This document shows positions 26,822-34,683 of a stretch of 64,000 nt of DNA, piece after piece. The position numbers were made by a program, and so were the translations under genes. How positions within the stretch are numbered: position 1 is the first letter of the stretch; every line of letters begins with the position of its first letter. This DNA comes from Lachnoanaerobaculum sp. OBRC5-5 (GTDB taxonomy: Bacteria; Bacillota; Clostridia; Lachnospirales; Lachnospiraceae). The notes below the pieces were generated by a model, which was not told the DNA's origin, did no database searches, and saw only the letters and a program-made list of their open reading frames with translations. The DNA lies in NCBI RefSeq assembly GCF_000296385.1, contig NZ_JH815185.1:1550391-1614390 (forward strand). The letters run 5' to 3'.

Positions 26822-28159
26822 TTATTTTACACCTTCTATAATCATCTTTGCCATGAAGTCAATTTTTTCATCCGTCATTCCCGGATATACACCTACCCAG
26901 AATGTATCATTCATAATACGATCTGTATTTGTAAGTTCTCCGACAATTCTGTATCCTTCTTTAGTCTCTCTCATCTGATCGAAACATGGATGCTTTGTGA
27001 TATTTCCCGCAAAGAGCATTCTTGTCTGGATGCCGTTTGACTCAAGCTTATTTACAAGCTTTGCTCTCTCAACACCCTCTTTACATGTAATAAGGAAACC
27101 GAACCAACTTGGATCTCCGTTCTTTACAGGAACCGGAAGTATAATCTTATCTTCTACCGGCTTTAGTGCCTCATATAATCTCTTGTAATTTTCTCTTCTT
27201 CTTTGAGCAAAGCCGGGGAATTTCTTTAACTGTGCCACTCCGACTGCCGCCTGAAGATCTGTAGGCTTTAAATTGTATCCAAAATGTGAGTAAACATACT
27301 TATGATCGTAACCTAAAGGCAACTCACCATATTGACGGTCAAATCTGTGTCCACACATATTATCCTGTCCTGAATGGCATACACAATCTCTTCCCCAGTC
27401 TCTTATGGATTTCATTATCTTACTTAAAAGCGGATTCGAAGTATATACAGCTCCACCCTCTCCCATAGTCATATGATGTGGAGGATAGAAACTTGATGTT
27501 CCTATATCTCCGATGGTACCTGTAAACTTCTTCTCACCATCTATAACATATGTGCTTCCAAGTGCATCACAGTTATCCTCAATAAGCCAAAGATTATGTT
27601 TCTTGCAAAAAGCCACAACAGACTCAAGGTCGAAAGGATTTCCTAAAGTATGTGCCACCATTACAGCTTTTGTTTTTGGTGACAAAGCTTCTTCAAGCTT
27701 AGTAACATCTATATTATACTGTGGTATTGTAACATCAACAAAAACAGGTACCGCACCGTATTGTATAATAGGTGTAACTGTTGTTGGGAATCCGCATGCT
27801 ACAGTAATGACCTCATCACCTCTTTTGACCTGTCTTTCACCTAAAAGTGGTGAAGTTAATGTCATAAATGCAAGAAGGTTTGCACTTGAACCCGAATTTA
27901 CAAGTGATACGTATTTTGTACCGAACTGCTTTCCGAATTCCTTCTCAAACTCATCAAAATATCTTCCGGCTGTAAGCCAAAACTCCAAAGAGGCATCTAC
28001 AAGATTTACCATCTCCTCGGAGTCGTACACTCTTGAAGCGTAAGTTATTCTGTCTCCTTCTTTAAATTCTTTTTTTATATTGTGGAATTTGTCATGATAC
28101 TCCTTAACCAACTCCAATATCTCTTTACGAGCATCTTCCTGTGTCTTATTTTCGAACAT
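26822..28159 (-). CDS. rfbH: CDP-4-keto-6-deoxyglucose-3-dehydratase (E1)
   Basis: PMP-dependent iron-sulphur enzyme that removes the C3 hydroxyl from CDP-4-keto-6-deoxyglucose, the entry to 3,6-dideoxyhexoses. It has the DegT/DnrJ fold, but the usual PLP lysine is replaced by His in PPHHMTMGEGG, the hallmark of this enzyme. The [2Fe-2S] cysteines are visible: NCDALG, then DCVC and, seven residues later, C in NMCGH (C-X61-C-X1-C-X7-C). 445 residues is the usual size. The partner reductase (E3, ascD/ddhD) is not in the window. Confidence 0.95.
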   Translation of the reverse strand: MFENKTQEDARKEILELVKEYHDKFHNIKKEFKEGDRITYASRVYDSEEMVNLVDASLEFWLTAGRYFDEFEKEFGKQFGTKYVSLVNSGSSANLLAFMTLTSPLLGERQVKRGDEVITVACGFPTTVTPIIQYGAVPVFVDVTIPQYNIDVTKLEEALSPKTKAVMVAHTLGNPFDLESVVAFCKKHNLWLIEDNCDALGSTYVIDGEKKFTGTIGDIGTSSFYPPHHMTMGEGGAVYTSNPLLSKIMKSIRDWGRDCVCHSGQDNMCGHRFDRQYGELPLGYDHKYVYSHFGYNLKPTDLQAAVGVAQLKKFPGFAQRRRENYKRLYEALKPVEDKIILPVPVKNGDPSWFGFLITCKEGVERAKLVNKLESNGIQTRMLFAGNITKHPCFDQMRETKEGYRIVGELTNTDRIMNDTFWVGVYPGMTDEKIDFMAKMIIEGVK

Positions 28160-28178
28160 CTTTCCTCCAAACTATATC

Positions 28179-29234
28179 CTACTTTAAGTAGGATCTTATC
28201 TGACTTTCTGTAATGTAATTCATATCTTCACCATTGTTCCATGCTTTATACCATTCCACACTTAAATCAATGGCTCCATGTACATCCAGTCTCGGCTTCC
28301 ATCCATATACCGCCTTTAACTTATCGCAGTTGAGTTTTAAAAAACCTGCCTCATGAGGACCGCCGTCTGATTGAATTTTGAAATCAAACCCTTCTCCCCA
28401 GGCTCTTTTAAAGCTCTCTACCAAAGTCTGTGCATTTACACAATCACTGTCATCAGGGCCTACATTAAAGTAACCTTCAAACCTCTCTCTGTCCTGTGCC
28501 TGTCTCATAACTATATCAAGGTATATAAAGAGAGGCTCCAGTACATGCTGAAAAGGTCTTATGGAATTCGGATTTCTTATTATAACGGGATTTTTTAATA
28601 TTGCAGCTCTTACACAGTCAGGAACTATTCTGTCCTTTGCAAAATCTCCTCCACCTATTACATTTCCGGCTCTTGTTGTAGATACAGGTAAAGCATTTAA
28701 AAAACTCTTCTTGTAACTATGTGTAACAAGTTCTGAACAAGACTTTGAATTGGAATACGGATCATAACCGTCAAGGAAGTCGGTTTCGACATATCCCTTA
28801 TCCTGCTCTTTATTATCATATACCTTATCTGTTGTAACATTTAAGAAACTCTTTACACTTTTAGAGAGTCTTACACATTCCATTATATTTACAGTACCCA
28901 TTACATTGGTTTCATAGGTGTATACAGGTCTTTCATAGGAATCTCTAACTATAGGCTGTGCCGCCATATGGATTACATATTCCGGCTCTACCTCATCAAA
29001 AACCTTTTTCAGATGTTCAAGGTCTCTTATATCTCCGATAACGGAGTTCATCTCTGTTTCCAAACCTAAAATATCAAAAATATTTGTATCTGTAGGTGGA
29101 TCAAGCGCGTAACCTGTAAGTTTGGCACCACACATTATAAGTATCTTAGAAAGCCAGGAACCTTTAAAACCTGTATGCCCTGTAAGAAGTACTTTTTTAC
29201 CGCCATAAAACTCTTTTAACTCTTCAAAATTCAT
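28179..29234 (-). CDS. rfbG: CDP-glucose 4,6-dehydratase
   Basis: NAD-dependent extended SDR that makes CDP-4-keto-6-deoxyglucose from CDP-glucose. Nucleotide-binding motif TGHTGFKGSW (residues 18-27), catalytic-type segment YSNSKSCSE and the family's GNVIGGGD motif are present. 351 residues is normal. It starts right after rfbF (stop and start adjoin at 29234/29235) and is followed by rfbH 19 bases later, so the three act as one biosynthetic cassette. Confidence 0.95.
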   Translation of the reverse strand: MNFEELKEFYGGKKVLLTGHTGFKGSWLSKILIMCGAKLTGYALDPPTDTNIFDILGLETEMNSVIGDIRDLEHLKKVFDEVEPEYVIHMAAQPIVRDSYERPVYTYETNVMGTVNIMECVRLSKSVKSFLNVTTDKVYDNKEQDKGYVETDFLDGYDPYSNSKSCSELVTHSYKKSFLNALPVSTTRAGNVIGGGDFAKDRIVPDCVRAAILKNPVIIRNPNSIRPFQHVLEPLFIYLDIVMRQAQDRERFEGYFNVGPDDSDCVNAQTLVESFKRAWGEGFDFKIQSDGGPHEAGFLKLNCDKLKAVYGWKPRLDVHGAIDLSVEWYKAWNNGEDMNYITESQIRSYLK

Positions 29235-30014
29235 TTATTCAGTCCACCTCATCCATGGGGCCTTTCCGCTTGCCCAAAGATTTTCCAATTTTTCTTTTTC
29301 TCTTTGTGTATCCATACACTGCCAAAAACCGTCATGCTCAAATCCCATAAGTTCGCCATCCTTAGCAAGCTGTAGCATAGGCTTTTGCTCAAATATAGTA
29401 GCGTCACCCTCTGTGATATAATCAAATATATTCGGATTCAACACCATAAAGCCGCCGTTTATAATTGCAGAATCATCTTCGCTCTTTTCTCTGAAAGATG
29501 TAATGAGACCCGATTCTTCCTTTTGCAGTACACCCTTTTGCTGCGCCAGGCTTACCGTAGTTATTGTTGCAGTCTTTCCATGGCTTTTATGGAACTTTAA
29601 AAGTGCGTCTATATCCACATCTGCAACTCCGTCACCATATGTGAGCATAAAAGGTTCATCTTTCAAATGCTCTTTTGCTCTCAAAATTCTCCCACCTGTC
29701 ATAGTATTAAGACCTGTATCAAGCACTGTAACTTTCCAGTCCTCCGCATTTCTTCTGTGTACTTCCATATTGTTATGCTTCATATCAAATGTAACATCAG
29801 AATTGTATACAAAATAATTTGCAAAATACTCTTTTATCTTGTTCTGCTTATACCCTGCCAAAATAACAAATTCATTAATTCCAAATGTTGAATAATACTT
29901 CATAATATGCCATAAAATCGGCTGACTGCCAATCTCAATCATTGGCTTCGGTTTCAAATGGCTTTCCTCAGAAATTCTTGTTCCAAGTCCGCCTGCTAAT
30001 AATACAACTTTCAT
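29235..30014 (-). CDS. rfbF: Glucose-1-phosphate cytidylyltransferase
   Basis: Joins CTP and glucose-1-phosphate to CDP-glucose, the first step of the CDP-sugar pathway. The nucleotidyltransferase signature LAGGLGTRISEESHLKPKPM is at the N-terminus and the catalytic Asp segment YGDGVADVD follows. The frame opens at 30035, but GGAGATC seven bases before ATG 30014 and the conserved MKVVLLAGG start support the shorter form (about 259 residues). It follows a small antitoxin-like gene by 46 bases and probably shares its promoter. Confidence 0.95.
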   Translation of the reverse strand: MKVVLLAGGLGTRISEESHLKPKPMIEIGSQPILWHIMKYYSTFGINEFVILAGYKQNKIKEYFANYFVYNSDVTFDMKHNNMEVHRRNAEDWKVTVLDTGLNTMTGGRILRAKEHLKDEPFMLTYGDGVADVDIDALLKFHKSHGKTATITTVSLAQQKGVLQKEESGLITSFREKSEDDSAIINGGFMVLNPNIFDYITEGDATIFEQKPMLQLAKDGELMGFEHDGFWQCMDTQREKEKLENLWASGKAPWMRWTE

Positions 30015-30060
30015 TTTGATCTCCACGTTTATCAATCTGCATTTTCTGTAAAAGTTATTT

Positions 30061-30318
30061 TCATTCAGCCATATCCTCTAACTCATCTATTGTTTTAACA
30101 ACAATTTTCCCCTCTTCAAGCTGTTTTATTGATTCAGCTATCTTTGCCAGATACTCATTATTCTTTTCCGCTTTTTCAAGCTTATTATATTCGCTCTCAC
30201 TCAATATGACAATGTTCTTATTACTTGGACGTGAAATCAAAACTCTTTCACCTGTGCATACAAGATTACTGATTTTCTTAAAGTTGTTTCTAATATCTGT
30301 TGTTTTCAATGCTATCAT
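30061..30318 (-). CDS. Phd/YefM-family antitoxin-like DNA-binding protein
   Basis: 85 residues with the Phd/YefM fold: an N-terminal T.IRNNFKKISNLV helix pair, RVLISRPSNKN beta strand, VILSESEYN segment, and an acidic, disordered C-terminus. ATG 30318 is chosen because AGGAGTG precedes it; the frame itself runs to 30348. No RelE/YoeB/Doc-like toxin gene follows; instead come rfbF, rfbG and rfbH. It is therefore an orphan antitoxin or a plain autoregulator, acting through the palindrome at its promoter. Confidence 0.85.
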   Translation of the reverse strand: MIALKTTDIRNNFKKISNLVCTGERVLISRPSNKNIVILSESEYNKLEKAEKNNEYLAKIAESIKQLEEGKIVVKTIDELEDMAE

Positions 30319-30342
30319 AACAAACACTCCTTTGAAAAATCT

Positions 30343-30389
30343 GTACATATTTATGTACTAATATTAATACCTAAATATATCTGTGTCAA
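30343..30389 (-). promoter_or_regulatory. Promoter and palindromic operator of the antitoxin-rfbFGH unit
   Basis: On the minus strand TTGACA (30384-30389), 17 bases, TAATAT (30361-30366). Just downstream is the perfect 16-base palindrome GTACATATTTATGTAC (30343-30358), located over the likely transcription start. It is the expected type of site for a Phd/YefM autorepressor. Confidence 0.75.
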
Positions 30390-30395
30390 TACACT

Positions 30396-30427
30396 AAAAA
30401 AGGCGCCCACATTTGAATGTAGCGCCA
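30396..30427 (-). terminator. Terminator at the end of the main polysaccharide operon
   Basis: GGCGC (30422-30426) with ACATT pairs with AATGT and GCGCC (30402-30406), with a one-to-two base bulge, followed on the minus strand by TTTTTT. It ends the transcript of the SIS isomerase gene and separates it from the antitoxin-rfbFGH unit. Confidence 0.85.
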
Positions 30428-30436
30428 TATCTCATT

Positions 30437-31078
30437 CTAAAAAAATCTTTCTTCAAGCATCAAGCATAAAGCATGATATACAGGTAAATGTAGCTCCTGA
30501 ATCTTGAACGTTTCCTTCTCCGGAACAATGATAATCTCATCACAAAATTCCTTCATCTTTCCGCCGTCTCTGCCTGAAAGTCCTATAGTTTTCATACCCT
30601 TTGCTTTGGCTGTAACCAATGCATAAAGTATATTCTCTGAATTTCCTGAAGTGGATATACCAAGAAATACATCTCCCTCTCTTCCGAATCCGTTGACCTG
30701 CTGTGCAAATGAAAGTAGAGGATTACAGTCATTTAAATATGCGGTTGAAAGCCCCACATGTCCTGTTACCGCAATTGAAGGCAACGCCCCCTGCAGATTA
30801 TCAGCTAAAACAGTACCGAGCTTTTCATCCACAGTTTTCAACTTATTTTGTAAATCATCTTGTAACTTTCTAGGCTTTATAAAAGCTTTCATCAGCTCAC
30901 CTACTATATGTTCAGAATCAGCTGCGCTTCCACCGTTTCCGGCTACCAAAAGCTGACCTCCATTGACATAAGATTCTTCCAAAACTTTATATACAGCAAG
31001 TATATTATCTCTTTGTTCTTTCAGTTCAGGATACCTTTCCAACAACTCTTCTAATATTCTAATAATACTTTCTTTCAT
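30437..31078 (-). CDS. Phosphoheptose isomerase-like SIS protein (copy 1)
   Basis: 213-residue SIS-domain protein of the GmhA type (sedoheptulose 7-phosphate to D-glycero-D-manno-heptose 7-phosphate). The motif GNGGSAADSEHIVGE is the phosphosugar-binding loop with conserved Ser, and the C-terminal EKETFKIQELHLPVYH is the GmhA metal/active-site helix. It ends the large leftward operon, seven genes after the matching kinase and GDP-mannose-dehydratase-like genes. A second GmhA-like gene is at 50154-50759. Confidence 0.88.
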   Translation of the reverse strand: MKESIIRILEELLERYPELKEQRDNILAVYKVLEESYVNGGQLLVAGNGGSAADSEHIVGELMKAFIKPRKLQDDLQNKLKTVDEKLGTVLADNLQGALPSIAVTGHVGLSTAYLNDCNPLLSFAQQVNGFGREGDVFLGISTSGNSENILYALVTAKAKGMKTIGLSGRDGGKMKEFCDEIIIVPEKETFKIQELHLPVYHALCLMLEERFF

Positions 31079-31121
31079 AGCATACTCTCTCTAATATTAT
31101 AATATTTTTGACATAGTAGAA

Positions 31122-32213
31122 TTATGTTTTACTTTTTAGTCTAAGCTTAATATTCTTTTCTACAATGTTTAAAACTCTCATTACTAAATACGCAACAATA
31201 ATATGAATTAATATGTATGATATATAAAATGGTATAGATTTCATTCCACGAATAAGTCCTAGTCCATCCAATAATAAATAAAATATTATCTCGATAGTAT
31301 AATTCATAAGATATATATGAAATGAAATATCTCCTAAAAATTGTAATGGTTTTAATAAAAAGAATTTATTTAAGATTTCTAAATGCAGTACAAAAAATGT
31401 TAAAATTGGCCATAAAAACATTCCTGTAAATACTGTTAAATTCCCAATTTGTACATGTGCTAAAGATAAAATATAGATCAATATAAGGTAAATGACAAAA
31501 GCTAATGCGAGTATATTCTTATCTCTATCTTTAAATATCTGATATATATGGCATAAAATTGCACCACTAAAAAAAGATATATATCCTCTCGACATGTCCC
31601 TATTAAACAAAAACATCGCAGTATTTGATGGTGTGAATTGTATAAAAAGTCCTATAAATACAATCAATGTCATCAACCATACTCTTAAATCCTTATTGTG
31701 CTTAGTTGAAAAAACAACAAAATAAAATATAACCCAACAAATTAAAAAAACAGTTATTGACCAAGCGGGAAAATTCCAGCTCTGTATTCCATTGTCTATT
31801 GCACTCATACCAAATATTGCTAATGTAAACGATACAAAAGTATTTGTACTTCCATCTTTGAAAAATGGATGATTAAATCGTGCAAAAAAAATACCATCCA
31901 ATATCAGTGAAGTAATTAAGCTAAACAAAATTAATGGAAATAATCTAAAAAATCTCTTTTTTATGAAAGTAGAAAAATTTTCTCCATCATCTATTCTTGC
32001 TGTATATACCAAACATGATGTAAAACCGGACAATACCAAGAAAAACTCTACAAAACTCCCCCCATTACTGTAAACCCATTCAATCCAACTCACCTCACCA
32101 AATGGACGAGTAAGTGTATATGGGAAATCAATTGTAGCAATATGATATATACATGCTATAGCAATAGCAAGAATACCTTTTATACCATTTAATGCATAAT
32201 ATTTAGACTTCAT
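31122..32213 (-). CDS. Acyltransferase-3 family membrane protein (first of three)
   Basis: 363-residue polytopic protein of the acyltransferase-3 (OafA/YrhL-like) family, with ten or so transmembrane segments. The active-site His is in GILAIAIACIYH, and the conserved Arg/Phe region FIKKRFFRLFPLILFS follows. Such enzymes transfer acetyl or other acyl groups to sugars of surface polymers. It sits near the end of the polysaccharide operon, 6 bases before the cupin gene stop. Acceptor unknown. Confidence 0.88.
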   Translation of the reverse strand: MKSKYYALNGIKGILAIAIACIYHIATIDFPYTLTRPFGEVSWIEWVYSNGGSFVEFFLVLSGFTSCLVYTARIDDGENFSTFIKKRFFRLFPLILFSLITSLILDGIFFARFNHPFFKDGSTNTFVSFTLAIFGMSAIDNGIQSWNFPAWSITVFLICWVIFYFVVFSTKHNKDLRVWLMTLIVFIGLFIQFTPSNTAMFLFNRDMSRGYISFFSGAILCHIYQIFKDRDKNILALAFVIYLILIYILSLAHVQIGNLTVFTGMFLWPILTFFVLHLEILNKFFLLKPLQFLGDISFHIYLMNYTIEIIFYLLLDGLGLIRGMKSIPFYISYILIHIIVAYLVMRVLNIVEKNIKLRLKSKT

Positions 32214-32218
32214 TTTTA

Positions 32219-32578
32219 CTATAGGATATAGCTATCCATTCCTCCATCAGCCAATTCTACCCCTTTATCATACATGGCGACAAGTGTTGTATCTTCCAAA
32301 TAATCAAAACTATGTACAACATATGGAAGCACCTCAAACATATCTCCAGCCTTAAAATCATATTCTTCTACCACACCGTCTTTTTCAGCTGTAAACTTAA
32401 AATGTCCGGATATAATGTAAAAAACTTCCCTGTTCATTTTATGATAGTGACCTCCTCTAAATACACCTTTTTTTGATGTCACCACATTCATTTGTTTATA
32501 TCCTTCATGTACAAGTTGAACTAAAGTTCCTCTATCGTCATTAAATGTAAAATCAGGTTCTAAAATATTTATTAACAT
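32219..32578 (-). CDS. Cupin-type sugar isomerase/epimerase-like protein (FdtA/WxcM family)
   Basis: About 119 residues, a single-domain cupin: HYHKMNREVFYIISG and GDMFEVLPYVVHSF provide the two cupin motifs, with two His of the first motif preserved. This FdtA/QdtA or WxcM-like family catalyses keto-isomerisation or 3,4-ketoisomerisation of nucleotide-sugars. The frame opens at 32620, but the hydrophobic lead-in lacks a ribosome site, so ATG 32578 is preferred. Possible substrate is the 4-keto sugar made by the GDP- or CDP-dehydratases in this locus. Confidence 0.72.
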   Translation of the reverse strand: MLINILEPDFTFNDDRGTLVQLVHEGYKQMNVVTSKKGVFRGGHYHKMNREVFYIISGHFKFTAEKDGVVEEYDFKAGDMFEVLPYVVHSFDYLEDTTLVAMYDKGVELADGGMDSYIL

Positions 32579-32635
32579 ATCTACACTTTCTAAAAAGTAA
32601 AAAGGTATTTTCTTATACAAATTACACCTATTTTA

Positions 32636-33043
32636 CTATTCTCTTTTGAAAATAAAAAACTTACTTGCAATATAATTTATAACAATTACCAGAATATTAA
32701 TAATAACCTTTGATAAGGTATCATCTATCCTTATAACACTTACAAAAACCCACATCAAAGCCGTATCCAGGATTCCTGTAGCAAGTCTTGCCGACAAAAA
32801 ACCCAAAAACTCCTTCATAGCTACCGACCTACCCCAACTTTTACTCTCAAATACAAATAATTTATTTGTAATGAATGCAAAAATAAATGCCAAAATCCAT
32901 GCTAACACATTTGCGACTAAATAAGGAATCCCACATATCTTCGCAAACACTTGATATGAAGCTATATTAATAACTGTAGCTCCTACACCAAATATTCCAT
33001 AAAAAAATATTTCTTTATACTTTTTCCAAAGATTACTAATCAT
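32636..33043 (-). CDS. GtrA-family flippase-like protein
   Basis: 135 residues, four transmembrane helices (about 10-30, 37-58, 75-97, 105-127), with GIFGVGATVINIASY and FIFAFITNKLFVF typical of GtrA. Members translocate undecaprenyl-phosphate-linked sugars across the membrane. It overlaps the preceding GT2 (DPM-like) gene by eight bases, the usual GtrB-GtrA arrangement. Confidence 0.9.
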   Translation of the reverse strand: MISNLWKKYKEIFFYGIFGVGATVINIASYQVFAKICGIPYLVANVLAWILAFIFAFITNKLFVFESKSWGRSVAMKEFLGFLSARLATGILDTALMWVFVSVIRIDDTLSKVIINILVIVINYIASKFFIFKRE

Positions 33044-33782
33044 TGATCAACTCACTTCTCTTTTCAAATTTCACTTTGAAAGCAATCTTTAAATATTTAA
33101 AAGTTTGAAGAAGTGAATTTTGTGATTCACCTTCTTGTCTTGCTGCCCAATTTGAAGGAATCTCATGTATCTTAACCTTTAATCGTATAGGCTTTAATGC
33201 TGTCTCAAGAAAGAAAGGATGCTTTAACTCCTCCCATTTTATTCTCTGCATAAGTTTAGTCGGAGCAAGCCTGTAACCAAATGTAATATCTGTAAGTTTT
33301 ACACCATAGAAAACAGCAAACATCTTTTGAAAGAAAAAATTTAAAACAAGCTTTACTTTACTATACCCTGCAAAGCTGCCCTTATGTAACCACCTTGATG
33401 CCGTAACCATATCATTTGGATATCTTTTACCCATTAAAATAAAATCTTTTACATTATGAGGATCCGTTTCCAAATCAGGAGCCATCATAAGTATATGGCT
33501 TCCCGTGGCTTTCATAAATCCGTCGGCAACTGCGCCTCCTGCAAACGGTCTCTTCTGATATAGAATGTGAAGTGGTACCCCAACTTCTTCACAAACCCTT
33601 TGAGATTTCTTTATAGCTTCTATACTCTCAGGTAGCGTACGATCACAAACTACTGCAATAAACTCTTTAATATCCTTATGTTCACATTCTTCCAATATAA
33701 TATCAACTGTTTGATTGAATGAAAAAGATTCATTCAATGTCGGAAGAATGATTGAGACATTTTTAAATTCTTTTGTTTCCAC
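33036..33782 (-). CDS. Polyprenol-phosphate sugar transferase-like GT2 (GtrB/DPM-like)
   Basis: 248-residue GT2 with the N-terminal SIILPTLNESFSF and a D-x-D-like MMAPDLETDP motif in place of the canonical DxD, matching the DPM/GtrB branch that loads sugars on undecaprenyl phosphate. There are no C-terminal transmembrane helices, so GtrA may supply membrane attachment. It is eight bases overlapping with the GtrA gene and follows the SDR gene. Confidence 0.82.
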   Translation of the reverse strand: METKEFKNVSIILPTLNESFSFNQTVDIILEECEHKDIKEFIAVVCDRTLPESIEAIKKSQRVCEEVGVPLHILYQKRPFAGGAVADGFMKATGSHILMMAPDLETDPHNVKDFILMGKRYPNDMVTASRWLHKGSFAGYSKVKLVLNFFFQKMFAVFYGVKLTDITFGYRLAPTKLMQRIKWEELKHPFFLETALKPIRLKVKIHEIPSNWAARQEGESQNSLLQTFKYLKIAFKVKFEKRSELIND

Positions 33783-33790
33783 AATTCCTC

Positions 33791-34675
33791 CTAAATTTCC
33801 AAGCTTACTTCATTCAATTTAAATATAGATTTCAATAACTTATTATCCATTATTGTCGAACTTGCCCTCTTTGCCACAAAAATTCCTTCCGAGTCCTCTA
33901 CCTTTATGGCTCTAACCAAGTTCTTATCTACACCAAGTTTACCGGCAATTATTATACCAACATCATACTTTGACAAGGCCTTATCAGACGAAATATTAAC
34001 TACCGGATGTTTATCTCCCATTTCAATCAAATCCACAAGATAATCTGCAGCCTGTCTAAATGAAATAGTTGAGCGATATGAATCACTAAACATATCCATT
34101 CCGTCTCCTGATCTCAAATTCTCCACAATATAATCGTAAAAATGTTTCTTTGCTGACAAAAGACTTGTTCCTATCAAAAAGGGATAACGTACTACTTGGT
34201 ATCCATATGTATTTACTATTTTTTCTGCCAAAGCTTTTTGTTTTCCATATGTATTTACAGGATTTGTTTTATCATCTTCTTTAAATACTTTTCCATCTAT
34301 ACTGTTCCCGTAAACACTGTCAGATGACGGATAATAAAATACACTGACATTTTCCATTGCATTAAGGAAGAAAGATAATGCGGTAATATTAGTATTCCAA
34401 GCTATTCTAGGATTTTTTTCAACTAAGTCCGGATTATGATATGCTGCAAGATATACAATCTTTTTATCTTCATTTTTATACTCATTACAAAAACTGTTTA
34501 CAGCATCAAAATCACAAATATCTAAATTCTTCCATGTGATTCTTTCATCCTTTAGTGTATCTCCTACTAAAGAAATATCTCGGCAACAAGCTACGACTCT
34601 TTCCTGTGTTTTATTCAAAATGGATTTTAGGATATATGATCCTAAAAATCCATTTGCTCCAATTATACAGTACAT
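33791..34675 (-). CDS. NAD-dependent epimerase/dehydratase (RmlD-like SDR)
   Basis: 294-residue SDR with the Rossmann motif IIGANGFLGSYIL, the YYPSSDSVYG strand and the catalytic YGKQKALAE (Tyr-xxx-Lys). This pattern is close to dTDP-4-dehydrorhamnose reductase or 4-reductase enzymes, which would reduce a 4-keto intermediate. Its substrate may be the product of the GDP-mannose-dehydratase-like enzyme encoded two genes upstream. Placed between GT2 and the UGM-like gene, with tight spacing. Confidence 0.8.
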   Translation of the reverse strand: MYCIIGANGFLGSYILKSILNKTQERVVACCRDISLVGDTLKDERITWKNLDICDFDAVNSFCNEYKNEDKKIVYLAAYHNPDLVEKNPRIAWNTNITALSFFLNAMENVSVFYYPSSDSVYGNSIDGKVFKEDDKTNPVNTYGKQKALAEKIVNTYGYQVVRYPFLIGTSLLSAKKHFYDYIVENLRSGDGMDMFSDSYRSTISFRQAADYLVDLIEMGDKHPVVNISSDKALSKYDVGIIIAGKLGVDKNLVRAIKVEDSEGIFVAKRASSTIMDNKLLKSIFKLNEVSLEI

Positions 34676-34683
34676 AACAACCT

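Noticed and set aside
30061-30318. A complete toxin-antitoxin operon with the Phd/YefM-like gene
   Set aside because: The next gene is a sugar nucleotidyltransferase and the preceding one is a SIS isomerase; no toxin-sized gene lies on either side.
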